This document shows positions 50,743 through 60,002 of a stretch of DNA of 64,000 bases, piece after piece; the stretch's first letter is position 1, and every line of letters begins with the position of its first letter. Position numbers and translations under genes: made by a program. The stretch lies in the NCBI GenBank assembly GCA_964384945.1, contig CAYLMK010000005.1, forward strand, positions 186,001 to 250,000, read 5' to 3'. The notes beneath the pieces are model-generated. The model saw only the letters and a list, made by a program, of their open reading frames with translations. It was not told where the DNA came from and ran no database searches. This stretch comes from S015-6 sp964384945 (GTDB taxonomy: Bacteria > Desulfobacterota > DSWW01).

Positions 50743-53700
50743 GTGCGCATCGGTATCGATATCGGATCCTGCTACATCAAGGCCGTGGCGCTGGATGCCT
50801 CCGACAGGGTGGTCCGCCATCAATTCGCCCCCCATAACGGACGCCCCCGGGAGGCCCTCCGCCCCTTCCTGAAAGGGCTTGATCAGGAGGCGATTGCCCT
50901 GGGCCTGACCGGCTCGCTCTCGGGGCTTCTGGCCAACGCACAGGCCCATCGCCTCGACGATGTCCAAGCCATGCTCAAGGGAAGCGCGCATCTGAACGGC
51001 AGATTCCGCAACCTTCTGCACCTGGGTGCGAGCAGCATCTCCCTGATCAAGCTCGGCGAGCGGGGCGAACTGCTCGATTACCGGACCAACTCCGTCTGCG
51101 CGGCCGGCACGGGCTCCTTCCTGGACCAGCAGGCGGGCAGGATGCGGATCGATATCGCCGAGTGCGCCCGCTTCCGGCGCGTGGAGGATCCCCCGTCCGT
51201 GGCCGCGCGCTGCTCGGTCTTTGCCAAGTCGGACCTGATTCACCGCCAGCAGGAAGGCTACACCATCCCCCAGCTCTGGTGCGGCCTGTGCCGGGGGCTC
51301 TCCTTCACGATCGTCAACGCCCTTCTTCAGGGCGAGGCCCTCCGCGGCAAGACGGGCGTGATCGGCGGCGTGGCCCTCAACCAGGAGGTGATCCGCTGGC
51401 TTCGGCAGCTGATCGGGCCGGATCTGTTCGTAGCCGAGCATCCGCACCTCGTCGCCGCGATCGGCGCGGCCTTGCTCGCGCCGGACGGGCGCGGGCCGGG
51501 CGACCTGTTTGCCGACGCAGACCCCCACATCCGCGGACCGAGGCCCGCCGCCCACGTCCGTCCGGCGCTCGTCCTGAAGCGATCCGCGCTGCCGGCCGAC
51601 GAGGTCTTCCGCCGCTACGTGGACGAGGACGGAAACGAGGTGCGCATCCTGGAAGAGCCGCGGGGAACCCGCTCCGTAAGCCTCGGGCTGGACATCGGCT
51701 CCACATCCACAAAGCTCGCGATCCTCGGCGAGGACGACCGGGTCCTGGTGGACATCTACCGCAGGACGGCCGGCGACCCGATCGGTGCGACGCAGAACCT
51801 GCTCAGGAGGGTCGAGGCCCTCCTGACGGAAGCGGGCGCGGAGTTTCTCTTCACGGCCTGCGGAACAACGGGCTCCGGCCGAAGGCTGGTGGGCGAGATT
51901 GTCGGCGCGGACAGGATCGTGAACGAAATCACGGCCCATGCACGCGGGGCGAGGCTGCTTTTCGGAAACGAGATGGAGACCCTCTTCGAGATCGGGGGCC
52001 AGGACGCCAAGTACGTCCACATGCGCGACGGGCGCGTCGACCATGTAAACCTGAACTACGTCTGTGCGGCCGGAACCGGCTCGTTCGTGGAGGAACAGGC
52101 GGGCAAGCTCGGGTTCCGGGTCGACGAAATCGGAGACCGTGTCCTGGGAATCGCCCCTCCCTTCACGTCGGAGCGCTGCACGGTCTTCATGGAACGGGAC
52201 GTGGAGAAACTCCTGATGGAGGGCTTCTCCCGGGAGCAGGCCATGGCCGCGGTCCTTTACTCGGTCTGCTTCAACTACCTGACCAAGGTCGTGGGCAACC
52301 GGCCCGTCACGGGCGAAAAGATCCTGTTTCAGGGGGCCACGGCGAGGAACAAGGGGCTGGTGGCCGCCTTCGAAATCATCCTGGCAAGGCAGATCGTCAC
52401 CTCCCCCTTCTGCCATGTCACCGGGGCCATCGGTGCGGCCCGACTGGCCCGCGAGGAGATCGACTCCACCGGCAGACGCCCTTCCTTCCGGGGCCTGGGG
52501 GTGCACCGGCGGCAGGTGCGGCTCGAGTATTCCGAGTGCGGGCTGTGCCAGAATCGGTGCAAGATCACCCACGCAAGAATCGAGGGGGTGGATGCGGCGC
52601 CCTCCTGGGGCTACATGTGCGGCCGGGAGCCCGAGGACACGAAGCGGAAGCCGAACCGGCTGTACGCTGCCTTCGATCTCCGAGGCAGCCTGTTCACAAA
52701 GGCCGCAACGCCGCAGAGGCGGCAAGCCGCAGGCGTCGGCGTAACGATGCCCCTGGCCCTGGCCGCGTACGCGCATTTGCCTCTGTGGCGCGCCTTCTTC
52801 GAGGATCTGGGGCTGGCCTTGCGCGTGACCCGCCCGACCCGCCGGGAGACCATAGAGGCGGGCATCTCGAACGCCACGGCCGATTTCTGCTTCCCGGTCA
52901 AGGTATTCCTCGGCCATGTGGCCGAGGCCGCCCGCGCGGAAGGCCCCGTCTTCATCCCGCACCTCATCGCAGGCGAGAAGACCCGGATCACGCTCAAGTC
53001 GGTCTTCTGCCCCTACGTGCAGGCCGCCCCTTCGATCGCCCTCTGCTCGGAGCTTCTTTCCGAGGCGCTGCGCGGCAGGCTTCTCAAGCCTGTCGTGGAC
53101 TTCGCCATGCCGGACGCGGTCAACATCCGGGAACTGCACGCGGCCCTCAGGCCCCTCGGGATTCGAAAGGGGCGGGTGGCGCGGGCCTGGAAGCGAGGCC
53201 TTGCGGCCCTCCAGGAATACCGGCAGGCGTGCGAACAGGAGGGGCTCAAGATCCTCGGCGAGGTCGAGCGGTCGGGCGAGAAGGCGGTCGTCGTCCTGGG
53301 ACGCTACTACAACATGTACGACGGAGCGGTCAACCTGGAGATTCCCAGGAAGTTGTCGGAACTCGGCTATCGGGTCATCCCGTACGAGTTCCTCCCGTTC
53401 CGCGAGGAGAATCTGGACCCCTTCTTCCGGAACATGTTCTGGTACTACGGGCAGCGAATCCTGGCCGCGGCCAGGCGGGTCAAGGAACAGAAGAACCTCT
53501 TCCTCCTCTACCTGACCAATTTCTCCTGCGGCCCGGATTCCTTCCTTCTCACCTACGTGGACGAGATCATGGGCGGGAAGCCCATGCTCACCCTCGAGCT
53601 GGACGAACACAGCGCAGACACCGGATACGGCACCCGGCTCGAGGCGTTCGCGGACCTGCTGGCAACCTACGGGGAAGCCAAGGAAGAAAGAAGCTTTCTT

Positions 53701-54891
53701 TACGTAAAGCGCGCCCCCGGGGACCTTCGCGACAAACGCATCCTGCTCGTCCCGATGCACCCCGGCGTGGTCCCGATGTTCGAGGCCGCCTTTGAGAAGC
53801 ACGGATACAGGCCCCTGGTCCTCCCCGAGATCACGCCGGAGCAGTTCGAGCTCGGCCGAAAACACACCCGGGGAAGCGAATGCCTGCCTGCGCACATCAC
53901 AACGGGCAACATTCTGCATTCCCTCGATCGCCTCGGCCTCCGGCCCGAGGAGGCGGCCCTGTTCATGCCCACCAGCGACGGCCCGTGCAGGTTCGGCCAG
54001 TATGCCTCCCTTCACCGGATCCTGCTCAACAAGATCGGATACGAGGACCTGACGATCCTGTCGCCCTCGGCCCAGAATGCCTACATGGGCCTTGAGGAAG
54101 ATCTGCGCAAGGACCTCTGGAAGGCCATCCTCACAGGGGACCTGCTCTTCAAATTCTTCTGCCGCGTCGCCCCCTTCGAGAAGAGGCCGGGGGAGGCCCG
54201 CGAGGCCTTCGAATCCGTCACCCGGGATTCCAGCCGAGCCTTTCGCCAAGGGGCCTCGTTCACGGAGGTCATCCGGAACGCGGCGGCCCGGTTCTCGCGC
54301 ATCGACAGGCGGGACGTTTCGAAGCCTCTGGTGGGGATCGTCGGAGAAATCTTCGTCCGGTGCAATCCCTTCTCCTGCGACCGCGTGGTGGACTGGATCC
54401 TGGAGGCCGGGGCCGAGCCCTGGCTCGCGCCGATGGGCGAGTGGGTGCTCTTCACCTCCTTCATTCACCGCCACGAGGCCGGCAAGACCCGGAGCCTGCG
54501 GGAGATGGCGCGGTCCTACCTGGGCAACAGCTTCCTGACCCGGTTGGAGCATCAGGCCTGCGAGGCGGCCGGGGAGCTGCTCGAGGCGCGCCGGGAACCG
54601 CGGACCGCCGAGATGGTCGAGGCGGGCGAACAGTTCCTGCCGGTGGAGTTCAACGCCGAGGCGATCCTTTCCGTCGGGAGGGCGTCCCTGTTCATCGACA
54701 GGGACGGGGCCGACATGATCGTGAATGTCTCGCCCTTTACCTGCATGCCGGGCGCGATCACGGCCGCCATCTTCCGCCAGATGGGCAGCCGCAAGGGCAT
54801 CCCGATCGTGAACATGTACTACGACGGCACCGTGGGCGTGAACGAGCGCATCACGGCCTTCCTGCGAAACCTGAACGACCCGAGGCGTTGA
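50743..54891 (+). CDS. Double acyl-CoA dehydratase activase fused to a dehydratase-like domain
   Basis: A 1382-residue cytosolic protein starting with GTG. It has two ASKHA ATPase domains of the HgdC/BadF type: residues 1-250 (GIDIGSCYIKAVALD; Cys119 in CAAGTGSF, Cys157 in ARCSVF) and about 312-580 (LDIGSTSTKLAIL, FEIGGQDAKY; Cys near 440 in CAAGTGSF and near 479 in ERCTVF). HgdC dimers hold one 4Fe-4S cluster using two Cys per subunit, and both pairs are kept here. Next comes a CGLCQNRC motif near 600, then DUF2229 and a 2-hydroxyglutaryl-CoA dehydratase D-like domain to the end. ATP-driven delivery of low-potential electrons is known for the family; no separate dehydratase gene is nearby, so the acceptor is unknown. 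Confidence 0.88.
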   Translation: MRIGIDIGSCYIKAVALDASDRVVRHQFAPHNGRPREALRPFLKGLDQEAIALGLTGSLSGLLANAQAHRLDDVQAMLKGSAHLNGRFRNLLHLGASSISLIKLGERGELLDYRTNSVCAAGTGSFLDQQAGRMRIDIAECARFRRVEDPPSVAARCSVFAKSDLIHRQQEGYTIPQLWCGLCRGLSFTIVNALLQGEALRGKTGVIGGVALNQEVIRWLRQLIGPDLFVAEHPHLVAAIGAALLAPDGRGPGDLFADADPHIRGPRPAAHVRPALVLKRSALPADEVFRRYVDEDGNEVRILEEPRGTRSVSLGLDIGSTSTKLAILGEDDRVLVDIYRRTAGDPIGATQNLLRRVEALLTEAGAEFLFTACGTTGSGRRLVGEIVGADRIVNEITAHARGARLLFGNEMETLFEIGGQDAKYVHMRDGRVDHVNLNYVCAAGTGSFVEEQAGKLGFRVDEIGDRVLGIAPPFTSERCTVFMERDVEKLLMEGFSREQAMAAVLYSVCFNYLTKVVGNRPVTGEKILFQGATARNKGLVAAFEIILARQIVTSPFCHVTGAIGAARLAREEIDSTGRRPSFRGLGVHRRQVRLEYSECGLCQNRCKITHARIEGVDAAPSWGYMCGREPEDTKRKPNRLYAAFDLRGSLFTKAATPQRRQAAGVGVTMPLALAAYAHLPLWRAFFEDLGLALRVTRPTRRETIEAGISNATADFCFPVKVFLGHVAEAARAEGPVFIPHLIAGEKTRITLKSVFCPYVQAAPSIALCSELLSEALRGRLLKPVVDFAMPDAVNIRELHAALRPLGIRKGRVARAWKRGLAALQEYRQACEQEGLKILGEVERSGEKAVVVLGRYYNMYDGAVNLEIPRKLSELGYRVIPYEFLPFREENLDPFFRNMFWYYGQRILAAARRVKEQKNLFLLYLTNFSCGPDSFLLTYVDEIMGGKPMLTLELDEHSADTGYGTRLEAFADLLATYGEAKEERSFLYVKRAPGDLRDKRILLVPMHPGVVPMFEAAFEKHGYRPLVLPEITPEQFELGRKHTRGSECLPAHITTGNILHSLDRLGLRPEEAALFMPTSDGPCRFGQYASLHRILLNKIGYEDLTILSPSAQNAYMGLEEDLRKDLWKAILTGDLLFKFFCRVAPFEKRPGEAREAFESVTRDSSRAFRQGASFTEVIRNAAARFSRIDRRDVSKPLVGIVGEIFVRCNPFSCDRVVDWILEAGAEPWLAPMGEWVLFTSFIHRHEAGKTRSLREMARSYLGNSFLTRLEHQACEAAGELLEARREPRTAEMVEAGEQFLPVEFNAEAILSVGRASLFIDRDGADMIVNVSPFTCMPGAITAAIFRQMGSRKGIPIVNMYYDGTVGVNERITAFLRNLNDPRR

Positions 54892-54961
54892 CCGATTCCG
54901 CTCCGGCGGTCCCGCGCCGGCGCCCCGTTCGCCCCTGCGTTCTCTTGCCCTTGGGCGTTGC

Positions 54962-54990
54962 TTGACAGGTTTCTTTACTCTTAGTAAAGT
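54962..54990 (+). promoter_or_regulatory. Promoter with overlapping palindromic operator
   Basis: TTGACA (54962-54967), exactly 17 bases, TAAAGT (54985-54990). A perfect seven-base inverted repeat CTTTACT-CTT-AGTAAAG (54973-54989) covers the spacer and -10. This is the expected place for repression by the TetR protein encoded 52 bases downstream. Confidence 0.7.
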
Positions 54991-55041
54991 CTTCTTCCTC
55001 GCGCGTTCGAAGCCGCAAACAGCACCTGAGGGCACACACAG

Positions 55042-55734
55042 ATGGCAGGAACCACAGGCAGGCACAGAGAGGTCGTCAAGCGCCGCCAGCAGCGCGAAAA
55101 GCAGCAGCGGGCCCAGAGTATCCTCGATGCGGCCACCAAGGTTTTTCTGGCCAAGGGGTACGCCGGCACGACGATGGACGACATCGCCCTCGAGGCGGAG
55201 ATCACCAAGCCGACCATCTACCAGTATTTCGAGACAAAGGAGCAGCTCTACTTCTCGCTCATGGCCCCCTTCATCGAGGACCTGGGAAAGAGAATCGAGG
55301 CGGTCGCTGCGGGACTGGTTCAGGGACGCTACGAGAAAGGGTCCTCCCTGGTGGCCGACCTGTTCCGGAACATGTACGCCGCCTTCCAGACGTTTCCGCA
55401 CACCTTCCGGGTCGTTCAGTTCTTCCAGCAGTCAGGACGGATATGGGAGATCTCCGACTCGCTCAGCGCATCCCTGAATGCGAAAGGGAAACGGAATTTC
55501 GAGATGCTGCGCCGTGTACTCTCGCTGGGAATCGAGAAAGGGCTGCTCAAGGATGTGAACGTCTATGAGCTCACCGACGTGCTCTGGGGGCTCTTCGTGG
55601 GGGTCGTCCAGTTAAGCGATGCGAAGTCGTACCGGAAGAGCCGGAACCCGGTGCTGAACAGGACCGACCGCAACCTGGAAGCTTCCCTGCGGCTCGCGGA
55701 AAAGATCGTCACCGAGGCCGTCGCCCTTCCGTGA
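55042..55734 (+). CDS. TetR/AcrR-family regulator
   Basis: A 230-residue regulator with a basic N-terminal extension, a helix-turn-helix at about 30-70 (ILDAATKVFLAKGYAGTTMDDIALEAEITKPTIYQYFETKEQLY) and a helical ligand domain. It is preceded by a strong promoter carrying a perfect palindrome and followed after 58 bases by an acyl-CoA synthetase gene. FadR/PsrA-like TetR proteins in this setting sense acyl-CoAs and control fatty-acid or acyl-CoA genes. Control of the 55.8-60.4 kb cassette is therefore an inference. Confidence 0.93.
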   Translation: MAGTTGRHREVVKRRQQREKQQRAQSILDAATKVFLAKGYAGTTMDDIALEAEITKPTIYQYFETKEQLYFSLMAPFIEDLGKRIEAVAAGLVQGRYEKGSSLVADLFRNMYAAFQTFPHTFRVVQFFQQSGRIWEISDSLSASLNAKGKRNFEMLRRVLSLGIEKGLLKDVNVYELTDVLWGLFVGVVQLSDAKSYRKSRNPVLNRTDRNLEASLRLAEKIVTEAVALP

Positions 55735-55792
55735 AGCCCCCTTTTCGAGCCTGTCGAGCCAAAGGCAACCCCTGCAAGGAGGAGAGAACGAG

Positions 55793-57415
55793 ATGTCAGC
55801 GAGAACGAGCCTTCCCGCCCGGGCCTACGAGGGCATTGTCGAGGAGGTCTACGACGGTGTGAAGATGCGCAACTACCGGGACCGGCCGGACCATCTCGTG
55901 GGTCTGCTGGAGGCCTCGGTCGACCGGTTCGCGGAGCGCGAGGCGGTCGTCGACGGCCCGATCCGGCTCACCTACAGGGAGTTCGACCGCCTCTGCAACA
56001 ACCTTGCCGCATCCTTGAAAAAGGCCGGGGTCCGCAAGGGCGACCGGGTGGCGATCCTGATGCCCAACTCGTGGGAGTACGCCGTTGCGTTCTTCGGCAT
56101 CGTTCGCCTCGGCGGGATCGCGGTCCTGCTGAACTGGCGATGCGCAGGGCCGGAGCTCGAATACATGCTGAACGATTCCGGGGCGGTCTTTCTCCTCATG
56201 CACGCCCAGTATGGGGCGACGATCGCGGGCATCCGGCAGAGGCTGGAGAGCGTGAAGGCCTACTTCGCCCAGGGCGAGCCGCGTCCGGAGTGGGCGGCGG
56301 CATTCAACGACCTCATCGCGGCGGACGGCCCGGCGCGGGTGGTGAGCGACCCGCCGGTCTCGCAGGAGGACCCGGCCGCGATCCTGTACACATCGGGAAC
56401 GACGGGCCTGCCCAAGGGAGCCCTGGTGCTCCATCGCAACTGCGTCGCCAACGCCGTGAACGCGAAGAACATCGCCGAAGGCGACGAACACGACAGGACC
56501 CTGCTCATCGCCCCCATGTTCCACGCCACCGGGATCCACTCGCAGTTGACCGCCTTCCTGAACATCGGGGGCTGCTCGGTCATCCATGCGGCCTTCGACC
56601 CCATCCAGACGCTGCGGACGATCCAGGACGAGAAGATCACCTTCGGCGCCGGCGTGGCCGCGATGTTCTGGGTCATCCTGAACATGGCCCCCTGGAAGGA
56701 CTATGACCTGAGTTCGCTCCGGCACTTCGTCTTCGGCGGCTCGCCCGTGCCGGTCGAGCTGTTCGGCCAGATGGTCAAGAGCTTCCCCCGCGTGCGGTTC
56801 GGAAATGTCTTCGGGCTGACCGAGGCGACATCGATCGTCACCTTCAATGCCCATGAGGACGTCCTTCGCGTTCCCGGCTCGGTGGGCCCGGCCGTTCCGA
56901 TCGTCGATGTCAGGATCGCGGATCCGACCACGAACCGGGAGGTCGAAGCGGGAAAGGTGGGGGAGATCCTGGTCAAGGGCCCGACCGTCGTGAAGGGTTA
57001 CTGGAACAAGCCCGAGGCGAGCGCGCAGACCTTCGTGGACGGATGGCTCCATACGGGAGACCTGGGCCACGTGGACGAGGACGGGTATGTGTACGTGGTG
57101 GACCGGATCAAGGACATGATCGTCTCCGGAGGGGAGAACATCTACTGCATCGAGGTGGAGAACGCGATCATGCAGCATCCGGCGGTGATGGAGGTGGGCG
57201 TGGTGGGCGTTCCGGACCCGGTGATGCAGGAGGCGGTCAAGGCGGTCGTGTTCCTCAAGCCGGGCGCAACCGCTACCGAGCAGGAAATCATCGATCACTG
57301 CAAGAAGCTGATCGCGAGCTACAAGAAGCCCAAATACGTGGTCATCACGCCTTCCATGCTGCCCAAGAACCCGGGCGGCAAGATCCTGAAGAAGGCGTTG
57401 AAGGAAATGAAATAA
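55793..57415 (+). CDS. AMP-forming acyl-CoA synthetase
   Basis: A 540-residue member of the acyl-adenylate superfamily that activates a carboxylic acid with ATP and CoA. Core motifs are present: the P-loop-like YTSGTTGLPKGAL (about 200-212), FGLTEATS (A5 region), LHTGDLGHVDEDGYVYVVDRIKDMI (A7-A8), and the catalytic Lys near the end in NPGGKILKKAL. Sequence is closest in style to medium/long-chain fatty acid-CoA ligases; the exact acid is unknown. AAGGAGGAGAG is upstream of the ATG. A 185-base gap follows before the SDR gene, and the whole group shares one direction with the mutase genes. Confidence 0.93.
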   Translation: MSARTSLPARAYEGIVEEVYDGVKMRNYRDRPDHLVGLLEASVDRFAEREAVVDGPIRLTYREFDRLCNNLAASLKKAGVRKGDRVAILMPNSWEYAVAFFGIVRLGGIAVLLNWRCAGPELEYMLNDSGAVFLLMHAQYGATIAGIRQRLESVKAYFAQGEPRPEWAAAFNDLIAADGPARVVSDPPVSQEDPAAILYTSGTTGLPKGALVLHRNCVANAVNAKNIAEGDEHDRTLLIAPMFHATGIHSQLTAFLNIGGCSVIHAAFDPIQTLRTIQDEKITFGAGVAAMFWVILNMAPWKDYDLSSLRHFVFGGSPVPVELFGQMVKSFPRVRFGNVFGLTEATSIVTFNAHEDVLRVPGSVGPAVPIVDVRIADPTTNREVEAGKVGEILVKGPTVVKGYWNKPEASAQTFVDGWLHTGDLGHVDEDGYVYVVDRIKDMIVSGGENIYCIEVENAIMQHPAVMEVGVVGVPDPVMQEAVKAVVFLKPGATATEQEIIDHCKKLIASYKKPKYVVITPSMLPKNPGGKILKKALKEMK

Positions 57416-57600
57416 ATGTAAGGCATAGAAAGTCTCAAAAGACGCAGCACCGCTGTCACTCGGCCCCCCCGGCTGTGTCGACTTTCGTCATCCCGGCCCC
57501 TGCGCGGAGCGCGTGAGAGCCGGGATCCGGAAGCGGGCGTCAAGAACAGCCGCAATTACGGGGTGCAGGGACCGGATTCAGGAAACGGAGGCACTTCACG

Positions 57601-58389
57601 ATGCTATTGGATGGAAGAGTCGCCCTGATCACCGGGGCGGCGCGCGGCATCGGCAAGGCGAGCGCCCGGGTGCTGGCCCGGGAGGGCGCCCACGTGGGGG
57701 TGGCCGACATCTCGCCGGACGTGGAAGCGACCGCCCGCGAGATCGCCGCACTCGGGAGGCGCTCGGCCTTCGCCGTGTTCGACATCTCCGAGGCGGCCCA
57801 GGCGGCCCAAGGCGTCGCGAAGATCCGGGCAGAGCTGGGAGACATCGAGATCCTGGTCAACAATGCGGGCGTGGTAACGAACATCGCCCGCATCACGAAG
57901 ATGACCCACGAGGCCTGGGAGCGGGAGATCTCGATCAACCTCACCGGCGCCTTCAACATGATCAAGGAGGTGATCGGCCCGATGATCGAGAAGAAGTGGG
58001 GCCGGATCATCAATATCTCCTCCGGGGCGGCCCTGGGCGGGCTGCACAAGCAGATCGGCTACGCGGCCAGCAAGGCGGGCCTGCTCGGCATGACCAAGAC
58101 CGTGACCCTGGAGCACGCCCGGGACGGCATCACCTGCAACGCCATCCTCCCGGGGCTGATCGCCACGGAGCTGGTCCACATGATGCCCGAGGAGATACGG
58201 GACCGGGCGGCGGCGATGATCCCGGCCCGCCGGATGGGCGAGACCGAGGAGGTGGGCCACCTGATCGCGTTCCTCGCCTCGGACAGGGCTGCCTACATCA
58301 ACGGAGCAGAGATCCGCCTGGACGGCGGCATGGGGCTCAACCTCGGCACCCTGGGGAGCCGGAAGGAGCTCAAGGAGATGGAGAGATGA
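57601..58389 (+). CDS. Short-chain dehydrogenase/reductase
   Basis: A 262-residue classical SDR. The cofactor loop is TGAARGIGKA (residues 11-20), the NNAG motif is in VNNAGVV, and the catalytic Ser (ISSGAA) with YAASK supply the Ser-Tyr-Lys triad. Asp at the end of the second strand (VADIS) suggests NAD(H) preference. FabG-like enzymes in acyl-CoA gene clusters oxidise 3-hydroxyacyl-CoAs. The stop overlaps the ATG of the mutase large subunit by four bases, so the two act together. GGAGG is eight bases before the ATG. Confidence 0.92.
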   Translation: MLLDGRVALITGAARGIGKASARVLAREGAHVGVADISPDVEATAREIAALGRRSAFAVFDISEAAQAAQGVAKIRAELGDIEILVNNAGVVTNIARITKMTHEAWEREISINLTGAFNMIKEVIGPMIEKKWGRIINISSGAALGGLHKQIGYAASKAGLLGMTKTVTLEHARDGITCNAILPGLIATELVHMMPEEIRDRAAAMIPARRMGETEEVGHLIAFLASDRAAYINGAEIRLDGGMGLNLGTLGSRKELKEMER

Positions 58390-60002
58390 CCGAACACCGC
58401 ACGCGCTCCGGGATCCCGCTCAAGCCCGTCTATACGCCCGAGGACATGAAGGGCCACGACTACCGGGAACATCTCGGCCCCCCGGGGGACTTCCCGTACA
58501 CACGGGGCCGGCGCGCAGACCCGGCCGGGGGCTGGATGCACCGGGAGCTTTCCGGAGAGGGAGACCCGGCCCGGTCGAACGAACAGCTCAAGTACCTGAT
58601 CTCCCAGGGGCAGATCGGCCTCGACGTGATCGGCGACAGCCCCACCATGGCCTTCATGGACCCCGATCACCCGCTCGCGGCCAACGCGATCGGTACCCAG
58701 GGCGTCTCCCTCTGCTGCCTCGATGACTTCCGGGCTCTCTTCAAGGACCTGCCCCTGGATTCGGTCGTCGTCTCCGCCTCGCTGCCCCCGGCCATCACCG
58801 TGGCCGCCCTCTGCCTGGTCGCCAGGGAGAACGGCGTGCCCCACGACCAGCTCCGCGGCTCGGTCATCCAGGCGCCCTTCTATGCAGAGGACTGCGGGTA
58901 CGCGGTCCACATGCCCTTCCGCCTGAGGCTCAGGCTGGCCGCTGACTGCATCGAGTTCTGCTCCAGGGTGATGCCCCGGTTCCACGCCTTCGTGGAAGAC
59001 ACTTACTTCTTCAACCAGGCCGGGCTGAACGCGGTGGACGAGATGGCCCTGGGCTTCATCGAGATCCGGCACGTGGTCCGGGAACTGCTGCGCCGCGGGG
59101 TGGCGATCGACAGCTTCGCGCCGCGCATCGCCATCCTGGTGGACTGCAACATGGACTTCTTCGAGGAGATCGCCAAGATCCGCGCCGCCAGAAGGCTCTT
59201 CGCCCGGATGATGAAGGAGGAGTTCGGGGCCAGGGACCGCCGCTCCTGGTCCGCGGTGATCACGAGCCACACCTCCGGGCTCTCGCTCACGCCCCAGCAG
59301 CCGGTAAACAACATCGTGCGGGGCACCATCCAGAGCCTGGCCCTGGTCCTTGCCGGCGTGCAGGCCTTGGAGATCTCGGCCTTCGACGAGGCCTACCGGA
59401 CGCCCAGCCCGGAGGCCCACATGGTCGCGCTGAGGACACAGCAGATCCTTCACCTGGAATCCAATGTATCCAAGGTCGTCGACCCCCTCGGCGGCTCCTA
59501 TTTCGTCGAGTCGCTCACGGACGAGATGGAAGAGAGGATCCGGGAACGAATCCGGGAGATCGAGGCCCTGGGCGACCCGGCCGAGCTTTCGGACAAGGGC
59601 TGGTTCAGGAGGTTCTTCGAGGGCGCGATGGCCGAGTATTCCCGGAAGATCGCCGACGGGAGCATGCCCAAGGTGGGCCTGAACATCTTCCGGATCCCGG
59701 AAGAGGAGGACACCCTGCTCAAGGAAATCGTGGAGGGCAAGATCGAACCGTGGTGGGACCGGATCGAGAAGACAAAGGCGTACAAGAAGGCGCGGGATCA
59801 GGGCAGGATCCGGGAGGCCCTCGCCAAGGTTCATGAGGCGGCCGGGAAGGAGGGCGAGAACCTCATGGGAGTGATCCTGGAGGCCTTCGAGGCGGGGGCG
59901 ACCATGGGCGAGATCGGCGGCGTGCTGCGCATGGCCTACGACTGGCCGTACGATCCGCACGGGCTCGTCGAGGCGCCGATAGCTGGGGGGCGGGATCGAT
60001 GA
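58386..60002 (+). CDS. Large subunit of a divergent B12-dependent acyl-CoA mutase
   Basis: A 538-residue TIM-barrel protein of the methylmalonyl-CoA mutase large-subunit family, lacking a fused B12 domain. The family fold is clear (PPGDFPYTRG at 32-41, LISQGQIGLDVIGDSPT, APRIAILVDCNMDFFEEIAKIRAARRL, SHTSGLSLTPQQPVNNIVRG). Compared with known mutases, the catalytic Tyr (Phe in isobutyryl-CoA mutase) region after TRG is two residues shorter and reads RRADPAGG. The conserved His in the GYH motif (His244 in methylmalonyl-CoA mutase) is Phe208 (TYFFNQAG), while the CoA-site Gln is kept (Q162). These are by-eye alignments. The substrate is unknown. It is translationally coupled to the SDR before it and the B12 subunit after it. 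Confidence 0.9.
   Translation: MTEHRTRSGIPLKPVYTPEDMKGHDYREHLGPPGDFPYTRGRRADPAGGWMHRELSGEGDPARSNEQLKYLISQGQIGLDVIGDSPTMAFMDPDHPLAANAIGTQGVSLCCLDDFRALFKDLPLDSVVVSASLPPAITVAALCLVARENGVPHDQLRGSVIQAPFYAEDCGYAVHMPFRLRLRLAADCIEFCSRVMPRFHAFVEDTYFFNQAGLNAVDEMALGFIEIRHVVRELLRRGVAIDSFAPRIAILVDCNMDFFEEIAKIRAARRLFARMMKEEFGARDRRSWSAVITSHTSGLSLTPQQPVNNIVRGTIQSLALVLAGVQALEISAFDEAYRTPSPEAHMVALRTQQILHLESNVSKVVDPLGGSYFVESLTDEMEERIRERIREIEALGDPAELSDKGWFRRFFEGAMAEYSRKIADGSMPKVGLNIFRIPEEEDTLLKEIVEGKIEPWWDRIEKTKAYKKARDQGRIREALAKVHEAAGKEGENLMGVILEAFEAGATMGEIGGVLRMAYDWPYDPHGLVEAPIAGGRDR

Noticed and set aside
49390..55401. 2003-codon minus-strand open frame over the HD-GYP, activase and TetR genes
   Set aside because: It covers three well-supported plus-strand genes and has no recognisable domain; it is a GC-bias artefact.
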